From positions 62,001-126,000 of the forward strand of contig JAYRYA010000004.1 of assembly GCA_041917255.1 (NCBI GenBank): 64,000 bases of DNA. The letters run 5' to 3'. The position numbers and the translations under genes are program-made. The notes under the pieces are model-generated. The model saw only the letters and a list, made by a program, of their open reading frames with translations, was not told where the DNA came from and did no database searches. This DNA comes from Zoogloea sp041917255. GTDB lineage: Bacteria > Pseudomonadota > Gammaproteobacteria > Burkholderiales > Rhodocyclaceae. Shown here piece after piece: positions 17,403 to 25,192 of this stretch (its first letter is position 1; each line of letters starts with the position of its first letter).

Positions 17403-18197
17403 ATGGAACTCGCCGCTTCCGATCTCGACGCTCCCGACGACTCACGCCGCTTTGGCGGCCTCGCGCGCCTGTATGGCGACGCCGGTCGGGCGCGGCTGGC
17501 GGCGGCGCACGTGTGCGTGGTGGGCATTGGCGGGGTGGGGTCGTGGGCTGTGGAGGCGCTGGCCCGCAGCGGCGTCGGGCGGCTCACTCTGATCGATCTG
17601 GACCACGTGGCCGAGTCGAACATCAACCGCCAGATCCACGCCAGCGACGCGACCCTCGGCCAGGCCAAGGTGGAGGCGATGCGCGAGCGGATAGCCGGCT
17701 ACAACCCGGCCTGCCAGGTGGCGGTGGTGGATGACTTCGTGACGGTCGAGAACTGCGCCGGGCTGTTGGGCGGGGGCTTCGACTACGTGATCGACGCCAT
17801 CGATTCGGTGCGCGTGAAGGTGGCGATGATCGCCTTCTGCCACAGTGCCGGCGTGCCGATGGTGACCTGCGGCGCGGCGGGTGGGCAGATCGACCCGACC
17901 CAGATCCGCGTGGATGACCTGTCGCGGACGATCCAGGACCCGCTGCTCGCCAAGGTGCGCGGCCAGCTGCGCAAGGGCCACGGTTTCACCCGCGACGCGA
18001 AGAAGAAGTTTGGCGTGGAGGCAGTGTTCTCCACCGAACCGCTGCGCTACCCGGCATCCAACGCGGCCTGCGATCTGCCCGCCTCGGGGCCGGCCGGCCT
18101 AAACTGCGCCGGCTTCGGCTCGATCGTCACCGTGACGGCTTGCGTCGGGATGTTTGCCGCGGCCCGCGCGATCAACGCGCTGGCGGCGGGGCGATGA
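17403..18197 (+). CDS. tcdA: tRNA threonylcarbamoyladenosine dehydratase
   Basis: E1-like ATP-dependent enzyme that cyclises t6A37 in ANN-decoding tRNAs to ct6A (CsdL/YgdL). Seen are RRFGGLARLYG, then the GIGGVGSWAVEALAR nucleotide site, LIDLDHV, NRQIHA, and the family block CGAAGGQIDPTQI. With this start (264 residues) the conserved block sits where it does in E. coli TcdA. An ATG at 17343 has a stronger GGAGGTG ribosome site, but the added codons have poor third-position GC, so I prefer 17403. Its 3' end overlaps the convergent M23 peptidase gene by 26 bases. Confidence 0.93.
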   Translation: MELAASDLDAPDDSRRFGGLARLYGDAGRARLAAAHVCVVGIGGVGSWAVEALARSGVGRLTLIDLDHVAESNINRQIHASDATLGQAKVEAMRERIAGYNPACQVAVVDDFVTVENCAGLLGGGFDYVIDAIDSVRVKVAMIAFCHSAGVPMVTCGAAGGQIDPTQIRVDDLSRTIQDPLLAKVRGQLRKGHGFTRDAKKKFGVEAVFSTEPLRYPASNAACDLPASGPAGLNCAGFGSIVTVTACVGMFAAARAINALAAGR

Positions 18198-18999
18198 AGA
18201 GCGCCGGGTCCACTGCCGCGCCATTGAGGTAGACACTCCAGTGCAGATGCGGGCCGGTGGCGCGTCCACTGCTCCCGGACAGGCCCAGCGTCTCGCCCCG
18301 TCGCACCGGCTGGCCGGGAGTCACCGTGGTGTCGCTGAGGTGGCAGACCATCGTGACGAAGCCCTGGCCGTGGTCAACGAACACCGTCTTGCCGTTGAAG
18401 TAGAGGTCGTCCACCAGGGTGACGACGCCGTCGGCCGGGGCGCGGATGGGGGTACCGGTGGGCACCGCCACGTCGAGCCCGGTGTGGGGCGCGCGAGGTT
18501 CGCCGTTGAACACCCGGCGCAGGCCGAAGCGGCTCGACAGGCGGCCTTCGGCGGGCAGGGTGAGGTCGGCGCGGGTTACCGGCACGTCGCGGAACTGGCT
18601 GCGGATGTCCAGCTGGCGTTTGCGTTCGGCGTCGATGCGGGCCACGTCGGCGGGGTCGGGGGTGACCATCCTGGGGTTCTTGATGGTGAGCTTCTGGACC
18701 GGGTAGGTCTTGGGGGTCACCGGGAAGCTCACACTGCGGGCCTGACCTTCGGGGCCGATTTCGAGGGTCTGGTCGCCGATGGGGGTGTCGAGGGACAGGC
18801 CCACCAGGGCGTGCCAGCCATCCCGTTGCAGCTGGACAAGCACCGGGCGGCCGCCGAAGCGGACTTCGGGGCGGGACGAACCGGCCGGCGCAACATGGAT
18901 CTCGGCGACGCCGCCGGGTACGGCTTCGGGCCGGAATCCGGCGTGGGCGTTGGCGGTCAGCGCTGCGGCGACGGCAATCAAGGCTATAACTTTAGTCAT
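18172..18999 (-). CDS. M23 family metallopeptidase (LytM domain), exported
   Basis: Periplasmic peptidoglycan endopeptidase or LytM-type activator, 275 residues. The signal peptide MTKVIALIAVAAALTANAHA fixes the start at 18999. A beta-rich N-terminal domain (~20-120) precedes the M23 domain (~150-270), which keeps the zinc ligands: His in PHTGLDVAVPTG (HxxxD), plus HGQGF, MVCHLS and HLHWSVYLNG (HxH). It is probably active because all ligands are present. The gene converges on tcdA with a 26-bp overlap of coding ends. Confidence 0.9.
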   Translation of the reverse strand: MTKVIALIAVAAALTANAHAGFRPEAVPGGVAEIHVAPAGSSRPEVRFGGRPVLVQLQRDGWHALVGLSLDTPIGDQTLEIGPEGQARSVSFPVTPKTYPVQKLTIKNPRMVTPDPADVARIDAERKRQLDIRSQFRDVPVTRADLTLPAEGRLSSRFGLRRVFNGEPRAPHTGLDVAVPTGTPIRAPADGVVTLVDDLYFNGKTVFVDHGQGFVTMVCHLSDTTVTPGQPVRRGETLGLSGSSGRATGPHLHWSVYLNGAAVDPALFIAPPPAR

Positions 19000-19217
19000 G
19001 AATTGAGTGGCAACCGGGACTATTTCACACGCGGCTGCAGGAAGTTGGGCGGGAATGCGGATTTGAGCATGGACAAGGCTTTTCACGGTTTAACATCTTG
19101 TAAAGACTGGCTTGCTTCCAGAGAGGGCATTGTCGCCCTTCAATGCAGGTCCCGATGGGACTGGTCGGTTTGAGAGATGGTCTGTGCCGGTGAGTCGGCC
19201 AGACCCAGGAGTGATGA

Positions 19218-19604
19218 ATGTCGCAGGAAGCAATCGTACTGTTTGCCCACGGGGCGCGCGATCCGATCTGGGCTCAGCCCGCTCAGCGGGTGGCCGACGA
19301 GGTTCGTCGCCTTCGGCCTGGCACGCTCGTCAGCGTGGCGTTTCTCGAGCTGATGACCCCGACCTTGGCCGACGCTGTGGAAGCGGCGGCGGCCTCCGGT
19401 GCGGGCGTGGTGCGCGTGGTGCCGCTGTTTCTGGCCCAGGGCGGGCACCTCAAGCGTGACGTGCCGGTGCTGATCGAGGCGGTCCAGGCCAAGCATCCCG
19501 ATTGCCGGATCGAACTGGTCACCGCCGTGGGCGAGGACTCTGGCGTGGTGCAGGCGATGGCGGTTTATGCAGCGGGGGCTGGCGGTGTTGCGTCGGCCGG
19601 CTGA
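19218..19604 (+). CDS. cbiX: CbiX-type sirohydrochlorin chelatase (short form)
   Basis: A 128-residue small CbiX protein that would insert Co2+ or Fe2+ into sirohydrochlorin (cobalamin or siroheme synthesis). FAHGARDPIWA supplies the first metal-binding His and PLFLAQGGHLKRDVP the second. Short CbiX proteins act as homodimers. Siroheme would be needed by an assimilatory nitrite reductase, consistent with the nitrate uptake genes 12 kb away, but no linkage is visible. The 218-bp region before it (19000-19217) has two small hairpins and no recognised riboswitch. Confidence 0.9.
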   Translation: MSQEAIVLFAHGARDPIWAQPAQRVADEVRRLRPGTLVSVAFLELMTPTLADAVEAAAASGAGVVRVVPLFLAQGGHLKRDVPVLIEAVQAKHPDCRIELVTAVGEDSGVVQAMAVYAAGAGGVASAG

Positions 19605-19626
19605 GTCAGGGGAGGTCTGGGGTTCG

Positions 19627-20469
19627 ATGGCGAGTCGCATCTGGCTGGTGGGGGACGATCCCCGGTTGGCGGAGCAGATCGAGGCTTGGCTGGCGCCGGC
19701 CGGACATGAGTGCAGGCAGCTTGCCTGTACAGACGCGGGTGCGCGTCTCGCGAATGAACTGAAGGTCGGCGACCGCGTGATCGTCGACGCGTGGTCGGGG
19801 GAGTGTTTCGTCGCGTTGCTGGCTGTCCTCAAGGAGGCCGGCGTGCAAGTCGTCGTCCTGCTGGAAGCCGAGGATCTGCTGGCCGTGGAGACCGGGATAC
19901 TGGCGTCCGTGTCGGGCTTTCTGGTCAAACCGTTCGAACATCAGGCGCTGCTGGCGGCGCTGGCCTTGCCGTGGGGTGGGGTGAGCGCCCCGGCGGGCGG
20001 TTATTTCCCGTTCCGCACCCTCGAGGATGTCACCGGTCTGTCGCAGCTGGTGGCGGGCCTGTGCCCCGAGTCCGAGATGGTGCAGATCGCGCTATCCGAG
20101 CTGATGCTCAACGCCGTCGAGCACGGCAACCTGGGGCTGGGCTTTGTGCGCAAGGGCGAGCTGATGAGCTGCGGTGCATGGCGCAACGAGGTCGAGCGCC
20201 TGCTCGATGCGCCGGCCTACCTGGAGCGTTTTGCCTACCTGCGGGTAGAGCTGCGTCCGAGAGAGGTGCGCTTCCTGATCCGCGATCAGGGCGAGGGTTT
20301 TGATCCGGTGCCTTTTCTCAACCTCAATCCGGAGCGTTCGGTCGAGCCCCATGGGCGCGGCATTGCGATTGCCCGGATGCTGGCCTTCCCCGATCTGGTC
20401 TTCCTCGAAGGCGGACGCTGCGTCGAAGGGGTGGTGCGCCGACTGGCCACGCTCGATCTGGCGGCCTGA
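19627..20469 (+). CDS. Receiver-like domain fused to HATPase (anti-sigma-type serine kinase) domain
   Basis: A 280-residue protein. Residues ~4-115 look like a degenerate response-regulator receiver (acidic pair DD at 10-11, Asp in VIVDAW, Lys in LVKPF). Residues ~135-280 are a GHKL ATPase of the RsbW/SpoIIAB kind, with ALSELMLNAVEHGNLGLGF as N-box, IRDQGEGFDP as G1 and GRGIAIARML as G2. No dimerisation/His box is present, so it is not a classical histidine kinase. It is a paralogue of the protein at 28594-29511. The start at 19627 was chosen because residues match the receiver start; a GGGGAGG site lies ~12 bases upstream. Confidence 0.75.
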   Translation: MASRIWLVGDDPRLAEQIEAWLAPAGHECRQLACTDAGARLANELKVGDRVIVDAWSGECFVALLAVLKEAGVQVVVLLEAEDLLAVETGILASVSGFLVKPFEHQALLAALALPWGGVSAPAGGYFPFRTLEDVTGLSQLVAGLCPESEMVQIALSELMLNAVEHGNLGLGFVRKGELMSCGAWRNEVERLLDAPAYLERFAYLRVELRPREVRFLIRDQGEGFDPVPFLNLNPERSVEPHGRGIAIARMLAFPDLVFLEGGRCVEGVVRRLATLDLAA

Positions 20470-20503
20470 GGCCGCGTTTTCGCCCGCTGCGGGTGCTTCC
20501 CGC

Positions 20504-20531
20504 TTGACGGAACATAATATAAGCGTATCCT
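20504..20531 (+). promoter_or_regulatory. Candidate sigma-70 promoter of the RND efflux operon
   Basis: TTGACG (20504-20509), a 16-base spacer, then TATCCT (20526-20531). Transcription would begin around 20538, which is the first base of the annotated ATG, so the message may be leaderless or translation may start further in. The promoter is almost wholly covered by the inverted repeat at 20509-20544. Confidence 0.5.
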
Positions 20532-20544
20532 TATATTATGTTCC
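20509..20544. promoter_or_regulatory. Perfect 15-bp inverted repeat operator before the RND efflux operon
   Basis: Two 15-base arms (GGAACATAATATAAG at 20509-20523 and its exact complement at 20530-20544) flank a 6-base centre. It is strikingly AT-rich for this genome and covers promoter and start codon. It looks like the binding site of a dimeric repressor (ArsR, TetR or similar), but no such regulator gene adjoins. Confidence 0.8.
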
Positions 20545-21602
20545 GATACACTCCTTCCCGATTGCTTCGCGCGTCCGGGCTGCTTGCGGCAGTGCTGGCG
20601 CTGTCCCCCATCGCGACCGCGGCTGCGCCGGCATCGGGCGACGTGCGTACCGTGCGAATCGGCCTGCAGGCCCATGCCCAGACTTACGCCAGCGAGGCGA
20701 CCATCGAGGCGATCCGCCAGGCCACCGTGGCCGCTCAGGTTCAGGGGCGGGTGCTGGAGGCGCGGGTCGATGCCGGCGCCCGGGTACGCCGCGGCGACGT
20801 GCTGATGCGCATCGACACTCGCGAGGCCGATCAGGCGGTGGCTGCGGCTACCGCCAACGTGGCGGCAGCCCAGGCCCGATCCGTTGAGGCAAAGGCCAGC
20901 CTTGAGCGCACCCGCAGCCTGAAATCCCGCAACTTCATCAGCGCTGCCGCGGTGGATCAGGCCCAGGCGGCCGCCGATTCTGCCGCCGCCCAGCTGAAGG
21001 CGGCCGAGGCGGCGCGGGCCCAGGTGGATGCATCCCGCGGCTTTGCCACGGTCACCTCGCCCATCGACGGCGTGGTCGCCCAGCGCCTCACTGAAGCGGG
21101 CGAGATGGCCCAGCCGGGGCGTCCGCTGATGACGATCTACGAGCCCGGTGGCTTGCGCGCGGTGGTCGACGTACCCCAGTCGCGCCTCGCCGAGCTGGGC
21201 AAGACCGGCCTGAAGGCGAAGGTGGAGTTCCCCGAAAACGGCCGCTGGCTGGAGGCGGCGGCAATCACCGTGCTGCCCTCCGCCGATCCGCGCACCCACA
21301 CCGCGCGGGTGCGGGTAAGCCTGCCTGCCGATGCAGCCGGCGTGGTGCCGGGTATGGCGGCGCGGGTGCATTTTGTGGTCGGCGATGCGCCGCGGCTGGC
21401 GGTGCCGGCGGGGGCGATCCTGCGTCGGGGCGAGATCACCGGCGTTTATGTGGCCGACGGCAAGGGCGGCTTCAATCTGCGCCAGCTGCGGGTTGGCAGC
21501 CCGCTTGCCGATGGTTCCGTCGAGGTGCTGGCCGGGCTTTCCGGCGGCGAGGTCGTGGCGCTCGATCCGATACGCGCTGGTCTTCTTAGGGCGACGCGCT
21601 GA
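20538..21602 (+). CDS. RND efflux periplasmic adaptor (membrane fusion protein)
   Basis: A 354-residue HlyD/AcrA-type adaptor linking an inner-membrane RND pump to an outer-membrane channel. A hydrophobic N-terminal segment (LLRASGLLAAVLALSPIATA) is a signal peptide. The barrel-sandwich (QVQGRVLEARVDAGARVRRG), an alpha-helical hairpin (~90-160, Ala/Gln-rich) and the beta-barrel with TSPIDGVV follow. The ATG lies inside an inverted-repeat operator and has no ribosome site, so the start may lie a few codons downstream. The pump gene follows after 3 bases. Confidence 0.9.
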   Translation: MFRYTPSRLLRASGLLAAVLALSPIATAAAPASGDVRTVRIGLQAHAQTYASEATIEAIRQATVAAQVQGRVLEARVDAGARVRRGDVLMRIDTREADQAVAAATANVAAAQARSVEAKASLERTRSLKSRNFISAAAVDQAQAAADSAAAQLKAAEAARAQVDASRGFATVTSPIDGVVAQRLTEAGEMAQPGRPLMTIYEPGGLRAVVDVPQSRLAELGKTGLKAKVEFPENGRWLEAAAITVLPSADPRTHTARVRVSLPADAAGVVPGMAARVHFVVGDAPRLAVPAGAILRRGEITGVYVADGKGGFNLRQLRVGSPLADGSVEVLAGLSGGEVVALDPIRAGLLRATR

Positions 21603-21605
21603 ATC

Positions 21606-24600
21606 ATGACGACTTCCGGACCGATGGGCATCGCCGGCCGCACGGCGGCGCTCTTCCAGCGCAATGCGCTCACCCCGCTCATCGCGCTGGTGCTGATGCT
21701 GCTGGGCGTCTTCGCCACCCTTGTCACGCCGAAGGAGGAAGAACCCCAGATCGACGTGACCATGGCCGACGTGATGGTGGCTTTCCCCGGCGCCTCGGCC
21801 AAGGATGTGGAGGCGCTGGTCGCCCGCCCGGCCGAGCAGGTGCTGTCGCGCATCGCCGGGATGGACCACGTGTATTCGGTGTCGCGCCCGGGCATGGCGA
21901 TCATCACGGTGCAGTTCAAGGTGGGCGTCAAGAACCAGGACGCCATCGTGCGTCTGTACGACACCATCCACAGTCACCGGGACTGGATCTCGCCCGAGCT
22001 GGGTGTGGCGGAACCGGTCATCAAGCCGAAGGGCATCGACGACGTGCCCATCGTGGCGCTCACCTTATGGACGCGCGATCCGGCGCGCTCGGCCTTCGAT
22101 CTGCAGCAGGTGGGGCGCGCGGTCGAGGTGGAGCTCAAGCGCGTCAAGGGCACGCGGGATGTGAGCACCATCGGCGGCCCCGGCCATGTGCTGCGGGTGT
22201 TGATGGACGCTGGCCGGATGAACGCCTATGGCCTGACGCCCCAGGATCTGAAAGGGGCGCTGCTGTTGGCCAACGCGTCCCAGCCGAGCGGGGCATTGGT
22301 GGACCGCAACCAGGAAGTGCTGGTGCAGACCGGCACCTACATCGAGAGCGCCGACGATGTGCGCCGGCTGGTGGTGGGCGTGTCGGGTGGCCGTCCGGTG
22401 ACGATGGCCGATGTGGCGGAGGTGATCGACGGCCCGGACCAGCCCTCGCGCTACGTGTGGCACGGCCTCGGCAAGGGCTGGAGTGGCCGGTTCGATGTGG
22501 GCAACCCGGCCGGGTATTCGCCCGAAGGACGTTTCCCGGCAGTCACCCTGTCGATCTCCAAGAAGCCCGGTGAGAACGCCGCCGACGTGGCCGACGGGCT
22601 GATCCGCCGCATCGAGCAGCTCAAGGGCAGCATCGTGCCCGACGGCGTCGAGGTGACGGTCACCCGCAACTACGGCCAGACGGCCTCAGAGAAGGCCGAC
22701 AAGCTGATCGGCAAGCTGGTGTTTGCCACTTCGGCGGTGGTGCTGCTGGTGTTCTTCGCGCTGGGTAAGCGCGAGGCGGTTATCGTCGGCGCGGCGGTCA
22801 CCCTCACCCTGGCGGCCACGCTTTTTGCCTCGTGGGCGTGGGGTTTCACCCTCAACCGGGTGTCGCTGTTCGCGCTGATCTTCTCCATCGGCATCCTGGT
22901 GGACGACGCCATCGTGGTGGTCGAGAACATCCACCGCTGGCACACGCTCGAACCCGCCACGCCCCTATGGCAGTTGATTCCCAAGGCGGTGGATGAGGTG
23001 GGTGGGCCGACCATCCTGGCCACCTTCACGGTGATCGCGGCGCTGCTCCCGATGGCCTTCGTCTCCGGGCTGATGGGGCCGTACATGAGCCCGATCCCGA
23101 TCAACTCGTCGATGGGCATGTTCATCTCGCTGGCGGTGGCTTTCGTGGTCACGCCGTGGCTGGCCGGCAAGCTGATGGCCAGCGGCGGGCATGCCGCGTC
23201 GTCCGACCACGGGCCGGACAAGCTCACCCGGCGCCTCGAGGCGCTGTTCCGCCGCATCATGACGCCGCTGCTCGACGCTCAAACCGGTGGCCGGGCGCGA
23301 ATGAAGCTGTGGTTCGGCGTGCTGCTTGCCATCGCGTTGTCGGTGTCGCTGGCGGTGGTGCAGCTGGTGGTGCTGAAGATGCTGCCCTTCGACAACAAGA
23401 GCGAGTTCCAGGTGGTGCTCGACATGCCGGTGGGCACGCCCGTCGAGACCACCGCCGAAGTCCTGCGCGAGATCGGCGACGAGCTGGCCAAGGTGCCCGA
23501 GGTGACCGACTTCCAGACCTACGCCGGCACCGCCGCGCCGATCAACTTCAACGGGCTGGTGCGTCAGTACTACCTGCGCGCGCTGCCGGAGATGGGTGAC
23601 ATTCAGGTCAATCTGGTGGACAAGCACCAGCGCAGTCGCAAGAGCCACGAGATCGCGGTGTCGGTGCGCGACGCGGTGGCGTCCATCGCGCGAAAACATG
23701 GCGGCAACGCCAAGGTCGTCGAGGTGCCGCCGGGGCCGCCGGTGCTGTCGCCCATCGTGGCCGAGGTGTATGGGCCGGACTACGCCGGTCAGGTGGCGGT
23801 GGCCGGCACGCTGCGCAAGGCGTTTGAAGAGACGCCGGACATCGTCGGCGTGGACGACACCGTGGACGAGGCCGCGCCCAAGCTGGTGCTCCGGGTCAAT
23901 CAGGCCAAGGCGGCGCGCCTGGGGGTGGCCCAGGCGGACATCGTCGAGGTGGTGCGGCTGGGGCTGGGTGGCGAGAACGTCACGCCGGTGCATGGCGGCG
24001 ACAACAAGTACGAGCTGCCGGTGCGCCTCACCCTGCCGCCGGAGCGGCTGTCGTCGGTGGAGCAGATCCTGCAGATGAAGGTCCGCGCGCGCCTGCCGGA
24101 AGCCAGCGGGGCGCTGGTGCCGGTGTCCGAGCTGGTGCAGGTGCAGCCCACCCGCCGCGAGCAGGTGATCTACCACAAGGATCTGCTGCCGGTGGTGTAT
24201 GTGACCGGCGACATGGGCGGCAAGCTGGATTCGCCGCTTTACGGCATGTTCGACATCCGCAGCAAGGTGAGGCAGCTGCCTCTGGCGGGTGAGGGCCTTG
24301 CCGGCGTGCTGGACGAATGGTTCATCCACCAGCCCGACGACCCCTACGCTGCCTACGCGATCAAGTGGGACGGCGAATGGCAGATCACCTACGAGACCTT
24401 CCGCGACATGGGCGCGGCCTACGCGGTGGGCCTGGTGTTGATCTACGTGCTGGTGGTGGCGCAATTCCGCAGCTACCTGGTGCCGCTCATCATCATGGCG
24501 CCGATCCCGCTCACCATCATCGGCGTGATGCCAGGCCACGCGCTGCTGGGCAGCCAGTTCACCGCCACCAGCATGATCGGGATGATCGCGCTGGCGGGCA

Positions 24601-24902
24601 TCATCGTGCGCAACTCGATTCTGCTGGTGGATTTCATCGACCAGCAGGTGGCGGCAGGCACGAGCCTTGCCGAGGCCACCATCCACGCCGCCGCGGTGCG
24701 TGCCAAGCCCATCGGACTCACCGGGCTGGCTGCGATGATCGGCGCGCTGTTCATCCTCGACGACCCGATCTTCAACGGGCTGGCGATCAGCCTGGTGTTC
24801 GGCGTGCTGGTGTCCACCCTGCTGACCCTGGTGGTCATTCCCGTCCTGTACTACGCGGCCACCCACAAGCGGCGGGCTGCAACCGAAGGAGTCGCATCAT
24901 GA
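21606..24902 (+). CDS. RND efflux permease (AcrB/HAE1-like)
   Basis: A 1098-residue proton-driven inner-membrane pump. One N-terminal membrane helix (LTPLIALVLMLLGVFATLV), two large periplasmic loops and two blocks of membrane helices are visible. TM4 carries the proton-relay DD in LVDDAIVVVENIHR, and the second half shows AGIIVRNSILLVDFID. Length is slightly above the AcrB norm (~1050). The substrate class cannot be read off: it lacks obvious heavy-metal-RND Met clusters. No outer-membrane factor gene is in the operon, so a distant TolC-like protein must be used. The stop overlaps the next ATG. Confidence 0.92.
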   Translation: MTTSGPMGIAGRTAALFQRNALTPLIALVLMLLGVFATLVTPKEEEPQIDVTMADVMVAFPGASAKDVEALVARPAEQVLSRIAGMDHVYSVSRPGMAIITVQFKVGVKNQDAIVRLYDTIHSHRDWISPELGVAEPVIKPKGIDDVPIVALTLWTRDPARSAFDLQQVGRAVEVELKRVKGTRDVSTIGGPGHVLRVLMDAGRMNAYGLTPQDLKGALLLANASQPSGALVDRNQEVLVQTGTYIESADDVRRLVVGVSGGRPVTMADVAEVIDGPDQPSRYVWHGLGKGWSGRFDVGNPAGYSPEGRFPAVTLSISKKPGENAADVADGLIRRIEQLKGSIVPDGVEVTVTRNYGQTASEKADKLIGKLVFATSAVVLLVFFALGKREAVIVGAAVTLTLAATLFASWAWGFTLNRVSLFALIFSIGILVDDAIVVVENIHRWHTLEPATPLWQLIPKAVDEVGGPTILATFTVIAALLPMAFVSGLMGPYMSPIPINSSMGMFISLAVAFVVTPWLAGKLMASGGHAASSDHGPDKLTRRLEALFRRIMTPLLDAQTGGRARMKLWFGVLLAIALSVSLAVVQLVVLKMLPFDNKSEFQVVLDMPVGTPVETTAEVLREIGDELAKVPEVTDFQTYAGTAAPINFNGLVRQYYLRALPEMGDIQVNLVDKHQRSRKSHEIAVSVRDAVASIARKHGGNAKVVEVPPGPPVLSPIVAEVYGPDYAGQVAVAGTLRKAFEETPDIVGVDDTVDEAAPKLVLRVNQAKAARLGVAQADIVEVVRLGLGGENVTPVHGGDNKYELPVRLTLPPERLSSVEQILQMKVRARLPEASGALVPVSELVQVQPTRREQVIYHKDLLPVVYVTGDMGGKLDSPLYGMFDIRSKVRQLPLAGEGLAGVLDEWFIHQPDDPYAAYAIKWDGEWQITYETFRDMGAAYAVGLVLIYVLVVAQFRSYLVPLIIMAPIPLTIIGVMPGHALLGSQFTATSMIGMIALAGIIVRNSILLVDFIDQQVAAGTSLAEATIHAAAVRAKPIGLTGLAAMIGALFILDDPIFNGLAISLVFGVLVSTLLTLVVIPVLYYAATHKRRAATEGVAS

Positions 24903-25123
24903 ACCTCACCGTCAACCAGTTCGTGCGTATCTTCGCCGGCGCCTTCGTGCTGATCTCGCTGGCCTTGGGCGTGGAAGGCAGCCCCCTGTTCGTGAGCAGC
25001 AAGTTCCTGTGGTTCACGGCCTTCGTAGGCGCCAACCTCTTCCAGAGCGGCTTCACGCGCTTTTGTCCGCTCGAGAATATCCTGCGCAAGTTTGGCGTGA
25101 AGGACGGCGTCGGCTGCACCTGA
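24899..25123 (+). CDS. DUF2892 (YgaP-type) small membrane protein
   Basis: A 74-residue protein with the DUF2892 pattern: MNLTVNQFVRIFAGAFVLIS as first membrane helix, a second helix around FLWFTAFVGANLFQ, then SGFTRFCPLENILRKFGVK. In YgaP this hairpin anchors a rhodanese; here it stands alone. It overlaps the RND gene by ATGA, so it is co-translated with the pump. The role is unknown; the Cys before PLENIL is conserved in the family. Confidence 0.85.
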   Translation: MNLTVNQFVRIFAGAFVLISLALGVEGSPLFVSSKFLWFTAFVGANLFQSGFTRFCPLENILRKFGVKDGVGCT

Positions 25124-25138
25124 TCGGGCCTGTATGAC

Positions 25139-25165
25139 AAAGCTTGAGGCGAGCCCTCAAGCTTT
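25139..25165. terminator. Perfect 11-bp inverted repeat after the efflux operon
   Basis: AAAGCTTGAGG and its exact complement around a 5-base loop, 15 bp past the DUF2892 stop. No T-run follows on the plus strand, so it may be a weak or bidirectional terminator or an mRNA-stabilising hairpin. Confidence 0.5.
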
Positions 25166-25192
25166 ATGGCGCGGGGCCGTTCACCTCGGGCA

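Noticed and set aside
22965..24866. 633-codon minus-strand frame opposite the RND pump
   Set aside because: His/Gln/Arg-rich antisense reading of the pump gene, no start signal.
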